Shown: piece after piece, positions 1 through 11,514 of the stretch | Numbering within the stretch: the stretch's first letter is position 1 | Layout: each line of letters opens with the position of its first letter | DNA from: Plectrocnemia conspersa | Taxonomy: Eukaryota; Arthropoda; Insecta; Trichoptera; Polycentropodidae | NCBI GenBank assembly: GCA_009617715.1 | Contig: VTFK01000021.1 | Location: forward strand, 1 to 64,000 | Direction of reading: 5' to 3' | Length of the DNA: 64,000 bases | Notes under the pieces: model-generated | Databases searched by the model: none | Told to the model about the DNA's origin: nothing | What the model saw: only the letters and a program-made list of their open reading frames with translations | Made by a program: the position numbers and the translations under genes

Positions 1-591
1 ATTGATGAATCATCCACGAATGTTGCAATTGTGACATTTTTTCTATTTGTAGCAAATCATGCGTCTACAACATATAGAGTGTCGGCTATAAGATAATTCC
101 TTGTAGAACTTCAACTCTTATTTCTTATAATTCAGAATATTCGTTATTTTGTTTAATTCTGAATAATCTAATGAAAATGTACGATTCAAGTAATTCTACA
201 TATTGCTTCATTAGTGCGCTGTTTATTTTTTGAATTAAGCCTCTGTGCCATACTTGATCAAAAGCTTGAGCAACATCTACGAAAGTAGCCATAAAAATAT
301 ATTTTTCTTCTAGTGATTTTTCTATTAAAAGAGTAATGCGATGCACCTGGTCAACTGTTAATGTGAATTTCGAAACCCAAACTGATGGTCAGGATTTGCT
401 TTTTTCTTCTTTATTATATGTTTCATTATTATCAACAGGAGTTTTTTAAATACCTTAGATATTATTGGAAGCAGTGATATAGGTCCGTACCATTTTACTT
501 TGTTTTAATGATTTTTCTAGCTTGAGAATCATTATTACTTCTGCTATTTTCCAGGCAGTGGGCACATGCTTTAATCTAAACACTGCGTTAA
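1..591 (-). pseudogene. jockey-clade LINE reverse transcriptase fragment
   Basis: Read on the minus strand, this stretch gives broken pieces of a non-LTR retrotransposon ORF2. Around 125-346 it reads as an RT segment with the block FVDVAQAFDQVWH, the usual A-motif neighbourhood (here the catalytic-block F-x-D-V-x-x-A-F-D is intact), then YVELLESYI. Upstream pieces up to about 590 (VPTAWKIAEVIMILK-like) are in other frames or hold stops, so it is dead. The element runs off the left edge of the window. A second piece of the same kind of protein (its C-terminus) lies at 11718-12170. The clade is assigned from memory of jockey-like sequences, not from a search. Confidence 0.8.
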
Positions 592-797
592 TTAACCCTT
601 TGACCGCGGATGACACCTATAGAAGTCATCAAGAAAATCGCCAGAACCTTTAATTCAATTTGTATAATTTAAGGTCGAAAAAGACTTTAATTTAGTGAAA
701 TAATATTTAAATAACTTATGGTATAAATAGGTGCTCCCCACATATTAACAAATAACAAAATGGTGCGCAAAAATATCAGCCGTGGTGAAAGGGTTAT
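592..797. repeat. TTAA-flanked MITE, copy 1 (piggyBac type)
   Basis: A 206-bp non-coding element starting TTAA-CCCTTTGACCGCGGAT and ending with the inverse (GTGAAAGGG-TTAT). The left TTAA is intact and the right one has drifted to TTAT. The internal sequence, including TATAATTTAAG and AAAATATCAGCC, recurs at 20917-21158 and 28587-28813. TTAA duplication and terminal CCC are piggyBac hallmarks. It abuts the decayed LINE. Confidence 0.75.
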
Positions 798-1434
798 ATG
801 TTAGTTAAACTGAGAAAAAAATGTATGCGCTTTTTTTGCATTTAGCTTACTTTTAAGTAGTAAAGTTTTCATAGCTAAACTTAAAAACTTTTTTCCGTAA
901 AATTAAATTTAATAACTTATTTATAAATCTACAAGTATCAAATAGAACAACAATACAAGCAAAATATTTAATTAATAATTGTGTCAAATGCTTCATGTAA
1001 CTTAAAAATATAATACAAAGAACGCATGAGTTGAACTGAAAGTCATACTAGCAATCAATATTTGATATTAATAATAAATAAATAATTTATATCAATTATT
1101 TGAAACAAATTGAGGGGAAGAAGAGTGAAAAAATATATTTATTGTATATTAATATTTGAAAATAGCTAAAAATATTCCTTCTTTGATTATATGTATATGT
1201 AATTGAATAACAAAATAAATAAAATATAATATAAATAAAACCGTTAAAATATGTAAACGACAATGGCCGCCATGAAAGTTGTTAAGACCGTTGGGTGTTG
1301 TTGGGCTCGCGTCATAAGGTGGGCGTGGTGGTGTGGGGCGTTCGGACGTCTCCCCATTATTTGTCGAACAACAACGGACCGTCGCTCTCTCGCGACTCTG
1401 CAATAATCGCTGTTCCCTTGCGCGTTCGTTACAG
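798..1434. other. varicose upstream intron sequence
   Basis: AT-rich sequence with no supported gene up to about 1260, then a more GC-rich stretch (1260-1434) ending in a pyrimidine-rich tract and CAG acceptor just before the first visible varicose exon. ORFs across 1260-1434 exist on both strands but resemble nothing I recognise. The GC-rich patch could be an internal promoter or untranslated exon; I cannot tell. Confidence 0.4.
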
Positions 1435-4400
1435 GACTCCAGCGGCGAGGACGAAGCCCCGAAGTCGGTGCGTCCTTACTCTTTGGGGAATGTCGCCATA
1501 GCGAAGAAGCTCAGAGAATATAAAGGCACCAACATCAGGACCATCGAGCAGGCCGAATTGGCAATATTGCTCTCCAAGCCGCACTTCAGGGTAAGTTAAC
1601 TCTTTCTTTCATCTTTACATTTTACATGGAGAAAGTTTCGATGACTTGTTCACTATGTGTCACTTTCAAACCGCATTACTATTTAATTCATTGTGTATTG
1701 TTATCAATTGGGTACGGTGCTACTTTACAAGGTTACGGTGACTGTTTTGTTCTATTGTTCGGCTTGGCGTGCTTTTTATCTTAGTCATACTGGAATCTTA
1801 TAAGATAACCTAATTTTAATAAATTCATTATTATTAGTTTAAATATATTTTGTTTTATTTATTTATATATTATACAATTATAAATGACGTTTTTCAAGTA
1901 TGTTTCATTTTTAAAACGTATTTATGTAACAAAACAGTTTTAGTCAGAACAGTGATGTATGTAAATCAGTGGTCCCTAAACTTTTTTTGAAAACCAGGCC
2001 AGAAAAAATCCCATTCACAAGTTGATGCCTTAAAAATTTAAATATTTTAAAAAAATAGCTCCACGGAATACCTTTTAATTCTACGCGCTCTCTCATATGT
2101 GCGTTTGTATCAGATACTTTTCACCCTCATAAATCAACAAATAAAACTGATACTTTATGGTCCTAGTATTTTTTAACATGTTTCGATTCAAGCTACGCTT
2201 ACTACCACGAACTGCGCAAATTATCAAATGACAATTTCAACATATACCGGATGTCATCAATTAGTTAACTAAACATAGGCAAATATTTTTCCAGATGATC
2301 AATTTAAAACTGCGTATTTATATATATATACCAATTGTAAAATATATGCACAAATTATTTTTGTATAAAATCCATAAAAATTAAAACCAAAGTTTAGTTT
2401 GTCCCTGAGACTGTGTTGTATAATATCATATGATTTCTGCGATCATTTTATTTGATCTGACATTTTTTATTGTAAAAATGGATCATCTGTAGCAAATACG
2501 GAATATTCTTCATTAATTTAAATTAAGTCAATGATTGGGAAGAAGATTAAGTCACACCCTCGCTACTTTACCGAAAGACACTTTCCAGGTGTGTTCCTTC
2601 CAATTGCAACCGAGATTGTATGTCAGGTGTGCAAAATAGGGATGTGATGTTAAAAAAGACGATACTATTGCCCAAAATGTATGGTTGCATTATGTTTCAT
2701 ACTTTGTTTCAAAAATCATTGTGTACACATACAGTCCGTTCAAGATGTGAACGCTCATCGACACAGTATTGATGAGAAATATAATAGGGTGACCATGTGA
2801 AATTGCACATTCAATTAATTTTTTCTTTTTTAATTTAATTTGTTGAGGAAAATTTAAAATATCACTTTCTTACTTATTTTGTTTATTTATATACGTATTT
2901 AACTCAAAAACATAATAGCAGTTTTGGAATCACTCTTCAAGTTTAATATCTGTTTAATATAATATTTTTTTAAAATACCAATAGAATATTACAGGAATTG
3001 TTTTATTGATTACAAAATTACACAACATGACCATAATTTATAATAAAAATATAACACATCATAATTTTTAATTCAATTTCCAACGTATGGTCACCTACCC
3101 TTAATACAGCCCTGATTTAGTATTGGTAACGTTCTATGTATGCATGCATGCGTACACGCACCCTTATTTGCAACACAACGATGATGAGCGTTCACATCTT
3201 GGATGGACTATACATACATGTTTCTTTGTTATTTTCAGAATTTTTAAAAACAGCAAACAAGGCAACTTTAATTATTTTTTTATTTGTAACTAGAGGAACT
3301 GTCAATGCTTCGCTATTGCTCAATTAGAGAATTAAATAATGTCATTATACCAAGAATTTGAGATACTTTTAAATAATAATTATAATGGTGGCGAGCGTCT
3401 AAAGCTTAGTTTATGGATTATATGTGACAGGATGCCAATATTCAACATTAAATTAAACATAAAAAATTGACAGCGGGGATGTGACATCATGATATGATTT
3501 CAAAATTATCAGAAACATGTTTGAGCCTGACAACACGGTAAAAACAACAGCGTTATCTATCGGATTTCATTCAAATTGCTCTCTAAACACTCCCGGGACT
3601 AATAAGAAGAAACTGTGAAATCTGTGTAGCAGTTTTTGAGTCTGTATAGTACACACATACGAACATTGCCTTTTATTTATATAGATGTGAAAAGTTCTTC
3701 CCGCCGAAAATGTCCCGTATTTGTATATCCTGAATCTGGTCACCCTTATCTCTCACTTATTCTTGTCACTTCATATTTATTAGAAGTTGATCAAAAAGGA
3801 GATGAACATAGTGTAAGAGCAAGCAAGACAAATGTACTTATCCAAGACCATACCATACTGAATCATTCTTAGTGAGCGGTGTGACGTAGTTCACGATCTC
3901 GATGAGTGGGAAACATATTGGGAGTATGGTCGCAAATTTTTCAAGTCGATCGTGCTAATAGGAGTAGTGTTATTCGGGAGTCTGCTGTACTATGAATCTT
4001 AATGATATAAAAATATTAAAAAATCCATAAATGACACTCATGATATTGAACCAGAAATTCTCGGGTTATCCCTCAATCTATCCCAAAAATATTTTTTATA
4101 ATATGTCATTTCAGTGAAATCATATCGGAATACATTTTCACCAGTAGATATATATTTTTACTAGTGAAAATATAACTTATTTGCCAAGTGCTAGTTAAAT
4201 CATAAGATTTCAACTAATAAAAATATTGTTACCAAATTGAAGAATAGATTATTTATTATCAACTGAGCTGTGTGACTTGCATCTTTATATCTCGTCGATT
4301 TCAATGCAAAAATCCGTAAAGTGGAGAACTTTTTCTCTGAGTTGTTCCTTCACATTCTCTCCTGTATCTTCAATTTTATAATTATAACCGAAAAATATCA

Positions 4401-7400
4401 TTAAACTTAATATTCAAAATAACTGACATATTCTCGTCTTATTTATTTTGGGGTTGATAAAATCTGGACATCAGCTTCATTATTGAATACCTTTGAAAAT
4501 TTTTTTTACCCAGATGTCCAGTGCAATATTTCATAGCCTAACTCGTTCAACTTTTGAATGGTCTATTATGCGATATGTAGTGCGCATTGTCGTGCAGAAG
4601 AATTGAACCTTTTCGAGTGCTCAGTGTAGATATTAGACGTTGCAGTTCTTAAAACATTTTATCGATTTTTTGCCAATAATTTTTAGTTCTAATAATTTCA
4701 TCAGGGTTATACAATTATATCAACCACCAAAACAGTCACCATTAATTTTTGGTGTAATTTATTAACTTAAATTTTGCCTAACTGTAGTGCTTTCTATTGT
4801 CGGTACAGGTCCACTTTTCGTCGCATGCTCAAATATAATCAAAATATAAATTCTTTATGTTGCATGAAGAAGCTCAGAACAAAATTTTGATCTTTTTTTT
4901 GCTCATGCTGCACTCATTTATTAAGCATATTTTGATTTCATAGTTGTTTTAAGTGGCTAAAAACTGTTTGACTAATGATATGCAAAATCTTCTAAAGATT
5001 AAAATTTTACCGCCCATTGATAAAAAAATGTTTTTTAGACAATGTGTTGTTTTGGAAAGAAAATAAAAAAGATCAAAGAGTTCTTTGCGTTGTCTTTGGG
5101 AGAGCTGCCAAAAAAACACACAATACGTTTTGTCTAGTTGAGTGTAATGAACTTATGATTAATGAAAGAGTAAGTGTTTTATAAATATGATTTTCTTAAA
5201 AATGATTATAATTCGGAAAAAATGTATAGCACTCGTCTATAACTTTTATTGCAATTATAAAATAGCTAGACAAATAGTTATTAGAAAATATAGAAGTATG
5301 ACAAACAAGATTTTCAAAAATACAATATGCTACACATATCATTTGTTCACGCTGTGCAATTTTTGTTATTTTTCTATATTTTAAACTGCCTATCAATTAC
5401 ATCAACAGTGTGAAAATTTGAAACGTTTCACTAAAAAACTGCTATTTTTCTAATGGATGTGTAAATATGCATTTGTCCTATAAATTACTTCTATACGATA
5501 AATATCATTTATTATTCATCCATGAAACTAACTTTTGTTTACTAGTATTAATGCATATTCAAAATTTTTTATAATATTACTGTAATCAAATTAAAAATCA
5601 TGTCCTCAATAAGGTTTTTATACGAAGTCAAACACTTGTAAAGCTTGCCGATGTGACCGTTTTTATAAAATATTGTTTCATGGTGGGGAGTATGTTGACG
5701 CCAGATTTGCACGGCCTTTAACATTCAAATGTAGCGGTCGGTGCGACAAGCTTTTAAACAAATCTGTTAGAACACATTGCAATAATTGCGACCCACCTTA
5801 TATGTATATATTGTTCTTTGAAAAGTTACCCATTACTCAAAAATTTTAATTCTTAGTAAAAAGACTGCTATTTTTTTTTATAAAATTACAACCATAGCTT
5901 ATGTTAAATTGCTTCAAATAAATTCATTTAATCATTTTTTATGTTTTCAGGCTCTGCTTCGACGCTCATGATAAGGTTGGCGCTCTTTGGATATCGCGTC
6001 TGTTGAGCGTCGCGTGTTCGGAGGACATCATTGATAATTCAGTGTTTGTCGGTGACGACGGCGAAATGCCGGCCCAAGATGCAATCAAAATCGTTGGAAT
6101 AAGGAAGCAGTCGGATCAACCTCTAGGACTAACGGTGAGTTTTAATTCATCTTCGGACATTGCAAAAGGTGTTGTTTGTTTCACACCATTTGGTTCAATT
6201 GAGAGTGGGTGGATAGCAGTGAATCACCTGTTCCATTACTGTTGCATCAATTGATATCTTAAAAGCAATTTAAGAAATTAAATAATTATTTTTTTTATTT
6301 TTGCAGGTTGTGGAAGATGAGCACGGTCAGCTCGTGGTGGCGCGCGTCCTCGCCGGCGGCGCCGTGGCGCAGCAAGGGCTCCTCGGACCCGGCGACGTCG
6401 TTTTAGAAGTTAACGGAGAACAAGTCAATTCACCGAATCAACTACAGGAAGAATGTGCCAAGGCCGGAGATCATATCACGCTCAAAGTCGGCCCCAATAA
6501 TCACCTGAGACCATTAGTTAAACCCATAAATAAATTAACGGTAAGATAAATATGATTTATAAATAGTAAAAACAATTTATTAATTAAAGATTCCTTTCAT
6601 GGGTTTTTATAGTGCTATATGAGACCGCTGTTCGATTATAACTCCGAAGAAGATACACTGCTCCCTTGTCAGCAAATTGGACTGAGTTTCAAACAAGGCG
6701 ATGTCTTACAAGTATGTATTCAATTGTAATTTCATTTAAACTACCAATCAAGAGTAACCAAACCATAAAAACATAATGTAATTAAATCTAATTATTATTT
6801 AAATATAGTTCGGTATGTTGTCATATTTTGTGTAAATATATGTATCGAATTTTAATTAACCTAATTTTACCAAGAGATTTGAAGACCAATTTTTTATGTT
6901 TTTATGTCAAAGAAGTGCATAAATAAACTCAATACTTAAAGGGATTAACCGGGTTTCCGATTTATATCAGACAGTATTTTTTCTGAGTTTTTTTACGACT
7001 TTTTATATTTGAAAAATGCAAATATATTAACACTATTTTTATTTTTGAAAATCTGGTCACTATATACCAATTTTTAACAACACCCGGGTTTATACCCATG
7101 AATCTAGTGGTAAAAGGCCGTGCGAATCTGGCGTCAACATACTCCCCACCATGAAACAATATTTTATAAAGATGGTCACATCAGCAAGCTTTACAAGTGT
7201 TTGACTTCACATAAAAACCTTAGTGAGAACGTGATTTTTAATTTGATTACTTTAATAGTATAAAAAATATTTGTAAAAGTTTCGGATGTTAAACTTGATC
7301 AAAATTTTTTTCATAACTGATGTTTTATTTTTGCTAATTCCTAGTTTCTTTGATTTTTTTATGTAAGTTGATGACGTGGATTATTTATGTTTCCGAATTA

Positions 7401-10278
7401 TTAAGATACGCATTAATTTATTATGACGACTATTTGTTATTAAATATTTTATTTTTTAATAGATTACCGATCGTAAAGATCCCAACTGGTGGCAAGCTTG
7501 CAAAGTAGACGATCCTAGCTCTGTAGGTCTGATTCCTTCGCCCGAATTAGAAGAGCGACGTAAAGCATACGTTTCACCGGAAGCTGACTATGTTCATAAA
7601 ATTGGAATTTGCGGAACTTGGGTATGTGGCGTTATAAAACAGCAATTACTATTCCATTTTTTTTTTACATACCTTTTGCCCATTGTGACGTATTGGGTAT
7701 ACATGTTAGATCTCAACGGTCTTAATTAAATTAACAAACAAATTGTTTTATTTTTTTAAACAGATATCAAAAAAGAAACGAAAGTTCGTCTTTGAATCTC
7801 GCAGTGCAAGCGATTTCGACGGTGCTGATTTAGTCATATACGAAGAAGTCGCCCGAATGCCTCCGTTCAATCGAAAGACTCTGATCTTGATTGGATGCGA
7901 AGGCGTCGGACGGCGCACTCTTAAAAAGCGGCTCATCAACAGCGATCCTGAAAAATTCGGCTCAATCATACCTCGTGAGTATCACTATTTAGCATTTAAT
8001 TAAAGTGAAATTAATTTAATAAATACTCAAAACCAAAAGAAGAATCTTGAAATTCGACCAAACTTGACGTGCTTTTTTTTGCCTCTTCGTGGTGTTTTTA
8101 TTGAAACAATTGCACCTTTATTTAAATTTCATAATCATACACATTTAAAGCAATTCTTGGTCATCAACAATTTCTTTACGATTCTGTTTTTGTTGAAAAT
8201 TAACAGTTTTTAAACATATTTGTCTTAACCGTATCATGTATAAAATTAAGCACATTTTTTTTAATTCAACTCATTTCAGACACGTCGAGACCGATGAGAC
8301 ACCTGGAGCAAGACGGTCAGACTTATTGGTTCCGTCAACGCGAGGACATGGAGAGGGAGATCAAGAACGGAGAGTTTCTGGAGTACGGAGAGCACAACGG
8401 CCATTTGTACGGCACCCACTTTGACTCGATCCACTCTGTGATCAACAGTGGAAAGATGTGCATTTTGGACTGCTCGCCATCCTCGCTTAAACTCCTCTAC
8501 AACTCGACAACTTTCTTGCCGTACGTCGTGTTCATAGCGGCTCCTGGAATGGACCAACTGCGGAATCTGAACTACTCGTCGAGAAATCTCCAGGTATTAT
8601 ATCGATATATTTTATTGGCATGTTATAATATCTGTGTCGTCATCGTATCTTATTCAATATCCCCAAACATAGTTACTGCTTATCCATTATTTTTCAGTGT
8701 ATTATGTAAATTATTTACTATATTCAAAATAGTGAGATATGTTAGCTTTCTTTTAATTATTAAATTTTTTTATTACTAATATATGTATATATGAGTTTTT
8801 TTTAATGCGTAAATTAAACAGTTTTAAAATGTTTTCTAAATACATTTGGCATGTTATCATTATGTATACATTACTAGCTTTAGTATCATGAGAAAGGCAT
8901 TCATCTATCAAATCAATTTCTGTTGCATTAAGTAACTCAACAATCGTCACTGTGAGGACATGGTAAAATTGATCCATTTTTTTGTCAGTTGTGTAAAATA
9001 AATATACTGCCACTGACATCATCTCTTGAATTAAAAAATAATTATCGGCTTTTATATGTTCGTATTTATTTATTGCAAATCTTCCATTGCAACACTACAG
9101 GCGTTAGCCCAATATGTTACAATGGGGTAAACACAATCAACGACGAGTAATTAAATATATATTCATTGTTACAGCTAATCAATAGATTTTATATTAATTT
9201 ATCTTCATAATATTCATCCATGAGATTGGGAAAATCTAGGAAAACCTAATATGTGATGATCAATCAGAATCATAATTATGTAATAATTACTGATTCCGAT
9301 CTTGATTTTGATAAAAAATTAAAAACACTAGAACACTAAAAATCCATATAGTATTCGAACCCAGGTCTTTCAGGTATTAGCCACTAGCTTAAATAATGTT
9401 TAGATTTTTTTTATCAAAGATGTTATGTTACTCAGTCTAAACAAATTTTTGCAAAGTTGCATTACCGTAGGAATTTGCAGCAGTACGTACTGTAAAAATT
9501 GAGTTATCAAGTTTTTTAATAGAATATACAGAACAATAGATTTTGTAAATTTGAGTATAGGTATATCTATGTTTAAATTTTTATTATTATAATGGTGCAT
9601 ATGAAATGTCAGATTTTTATTAAATTGCTTACATTAAAATCTATGTAAAATCCAGAATCAATATGAGATGTGTCCATTTTTATGATTAAAAATAAAATAT
9701 CGAATAGTATCTGTATAAGACTCAACTATTAAAATTTTATTTTAAAGTTATACTTAATTTATAATGTAGACTTCTTCTAAATAAATATATATCTAACTAA
9801 ATCAATCATCCTTATCATCAAATTATGACCATAGAAACTATTCTTACAGTTAAACAAATATGCTCTTTATTATCTGACGTTTCATTTTCATACGCATGTT
9901 TGTAAGTTTATTTTGGCATGTTTCTTTTTCTCCAGTTTGACAGACAGAGCTCGATAAGATTCAGTTCTCGCAGAGCTCGCACTTTGGAATCTCTGGCTTC
10001 TCTCTACGAGGTATTTATAATACTAAAGCTAAAAGATACTTATCGTTTACATGAAACATATACATAGAAGGGAAGCTACATTATTTTGTTGTTATTTGCA
10101 GGAAGATGATTTGAAAGCGACCCTGGAGGAGAGTGCCTGTCTACAGAGGACTCACGAAAAGTATATCGATTTAGTTGTGGTGAACCAAGACTTTGACGCC
10201 ACGTTCAGAAGAGTCGTCGAAGCTTTAGAGTCTCTGTCCACCGACCATCAATGGGTGCCCGTCAGTTGGGTTTATTAA
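1435..10278 (+). CDS. vari: varicose / PALS2 (MPP2-MPP6) membrane-associated guanylate kinase, 5'-partial
   Basis: Scaffold protein of the p55 MAGUK family; in flies varicose organises septate junctions at the lateral membrane. Visible exons are 1435-1590, 5951-6134, 6307-6540, 6613-6711, 7463-7621, 7764-7974, 8280-8593, 9936-10010 and 10102-10278, all with GT..AG borders. In order they give the end of the L27 region (SKPHFR, AHDKV), a PDZ domain (GLTV binding loop; ARVLAGG), an SH3 domain (RPLFDYN, DPNWWQA), the HOOK segment (KKKRKFVF), and a guanylate-kinase-like domain (ILIGCEGVGRRTL, TSRPMR, YGTHFDSI) ending in WVPVSWVY, the typical C-terminus of the MPP2/MPP6/varicose group. The N-terminal L27 exons lie left of the window. 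The second exon is one base too long: read from its acceptor it hits TGA at 5969, while every later exon is in phase after dropping one base near 5960. A probable assembly indel is treated under findings. Confidence 0.93.
2732..3210. repeat. MITE with ~30-bp TIRs and TA target site, host of a nested MITE
   Basis: Left end CAGTCCGTTCAAGATGTGAA and the inverted right end (TAGTCCATCCAAGATGTGAA on the minus strand) match over about 30 bases to GCTCATCG. Both ends sit at TA dinucleotides (2730-2731 and 3211-3212), which fits Tc1/mariner-type insertion. No transposase is left. It lies in the first visible intron of varicose and is interrupted by a second element at 2786-3101. Confidence 0.7.
2786..3101. 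repeat. MITE nested inside the 2732-3210 MITE
   Basis: Left end AGGGTGACCATGTGAAATT; right end, read inverted, AGGGTAGGTGACCATACGTT. The match is imperfect (a 2-3 base slip) but covers the GGTGACCAT core and the flanking GAAATT. The interior is AT-rich and non-coding. Its placement inside another inverted-repeat element dates it as the younger insertion. Confidence 0.55.
4428..4905 (-). pseudogene. mariner transposase remnant
   Basis: Minus-strand translation in shifting frames gives pieces of a mariner transposase: a CDEKW-like block with TDNRKH, LFWWLI, a YWQKIDKMF segment, then GSILLHDNAHYISHNRPF, which matches the second catalytic-aspartate block (LLHDNARPH) of mariner proteins, followed by a degraded C-terminus. 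Stops and frame changes are frequent, so it is inactive. It sits in the large varicose intron 1591-5950. Confidence 0.75.
5585..5720 (+). repeat. inverted repeat arm 1 (left of varicose exons)
   Basis: This roughly 140-bp stretch (with AAACACTTGTAAAGCTTGC and TTGTTTCATGGTGGGGAGTA) is repeated in inverse orientation at 7107-7250, at about 90% identity by eye. The two arms flank three varicose exons (5951-6711). Probably two copies of one dispersed repeat; no coding capacity is recognised. Confidence 0.8.
7107..7250 (-). repeat. inverted repeat arm 2 (right of varicose exons)
   Basis: Reverse-complement partner of 5585-5720, located in the varicose intron 6712-7462. The shared block covers GACGCCAGATTCGCACGGCC (minus strand) through TCAAATTAAAAATCACG. 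See the finding on possible circular RNA. Confidence 0.8.
9065..9405 (-). repeat. tRNA-like SINE, copy 1
   Basis: On the minus strand from about 9405 a pol III-like head appears: an A-box-like TAGTGGCTAA, then a B-box-like GGGTTCGAATAC about 30 bases on, followed by an AT-rich body containing AAGATCGGAATCAG and a tail near 9100 (GTTACAATGGGGTAAACACA). The head resembles 49479-49560, and the body and tail resemble 34890-35165. It lies in the varicose intron 8594-9935. Confidence 0.65.
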
Positions 10279-10349
10279 TAGCGTTTTTCTTCTAAAAAGC
10301 TGCTGCCCGCATCGGAGTCTCGGCGCCGTTTCACAACAAGACTGCTTCG

Positions 10350-11353
10350 AATAAAGCCTAATTTTTTTATGTGTTCCATAATGTTCAGTAAAATGTGTCG
10401 CCATTCCATTTTTTTACATGTATAGTTTAATCGATTGATTTAGATAGTTGAATTTGTTTGTTATGTGGCCATTGTTTTTTTTTTATTAATATTGTATGCA
10501 CTTAATCCTGTTTGAAAGCACTTAATTTACTCGGTCTCGGTATTATATTAAGTTGTTGAATCATTTCTTGTGGAACAACTTTACGATTATACAATGATGT
10601 GATCTGATTTTAATTAATAGTAAATGATATTATACAAAAATTTATATTTCGTTGCTAAAATGTACGACGAAAGTTTTAGAAAAAATTATATATATGTTAT
10701 ATTTGCGTAGATGTACTACGTTTATTAGCTACTTTTATATTTATAATAATTTACTAGCTATATTCCGTCCAATAGAAGATCTGCTTGATATATTTTATTT
10801 TGTAAATGTATGCGAACGAGATCCTCATCTGAATTTTTTATTGAATTTTTAAGGTGCTATATAAGATTTATTCATTTACAATCTATTTTGAAATGAAGTA
10901 TAAATATTATATTACATAAAATCTGCGATATTTTATCTACTTATCAATTCGAGGATCTTTTATAAATATACATTTATTGATAGTTATAATTATTTTAAAT
11001 CAAATATATATATAAGCAAATTATTTTGCTGTTAATTAGTATTAAAATTGTTGTCATTTTTATTTCGATTATTGTTACTGATGTACAAGTTTTTCTCGTT
11101 TTTATATTATAGGTAGTGCCTCTTTGCCTCTTTGATATTATTTTCAAACGTCAGATTACCATTGTGAAACAACGTTACTATAATAAAATAAATTTATTAC
11201 TGCTTAATATCTCGATAGCTTTTATAACTATTTTTTCAAATGGTTCAAGAGTGTCATCGCCTCAAAAGTTCAATCATAGTATTATACTTGTTTTTACTAT
11301 TGTATGAATCTCGCAAATAAATAAAATCGTCAAATTTTCCAATTTTCTTTATT
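10350..11353. promoter_or_regulatory. varicose 3' UTR with proximal and distal poly(A) signals, tail to tail with TPGS2
   Basis: After the varicose stop (10276-10278) there is an early AATAAA at 10350-10355 and a distal AATAAATAAA cluster at about 11316-11324. The first minus-strand AATAAA for TPGS2 is at 11348-11353. The two 3' ends therefore come within tens of bases of each other and may overlap. About 1 kb of AT-rich sequence between holds no other gene. Confidence 0.55.
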
Positions 11354-11514
11354 TTTTAATTTGCTTCTACATCAATTTCCTGATTTATATATAAATTAGT
11401 GACGAAAATATCTGTGTCGGCCATAAATCAACCCAATCTGAATCTGCTTTAAACCAAATTTCACATCCTAGTGTCCAAAAATACGACCTAAATCTGATAA
11501 GATGTCGGTAATAC

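Noticed and set aside
1966..2060. hAT-like left end (CAGTGGTCCCTAAACTTTTT) in a varicose intron
   Set aside because: No matching right end or 8-bp duplication was found nearby; at most a fragment.
8753..9022. Minus-strand 89-aa ORF (VELLNATEIDLIDECLSHD)
   Set aside because: Looks somewhat protein-like but matches no family I know, lies in a varicose intron, and has no splice or promoter support.
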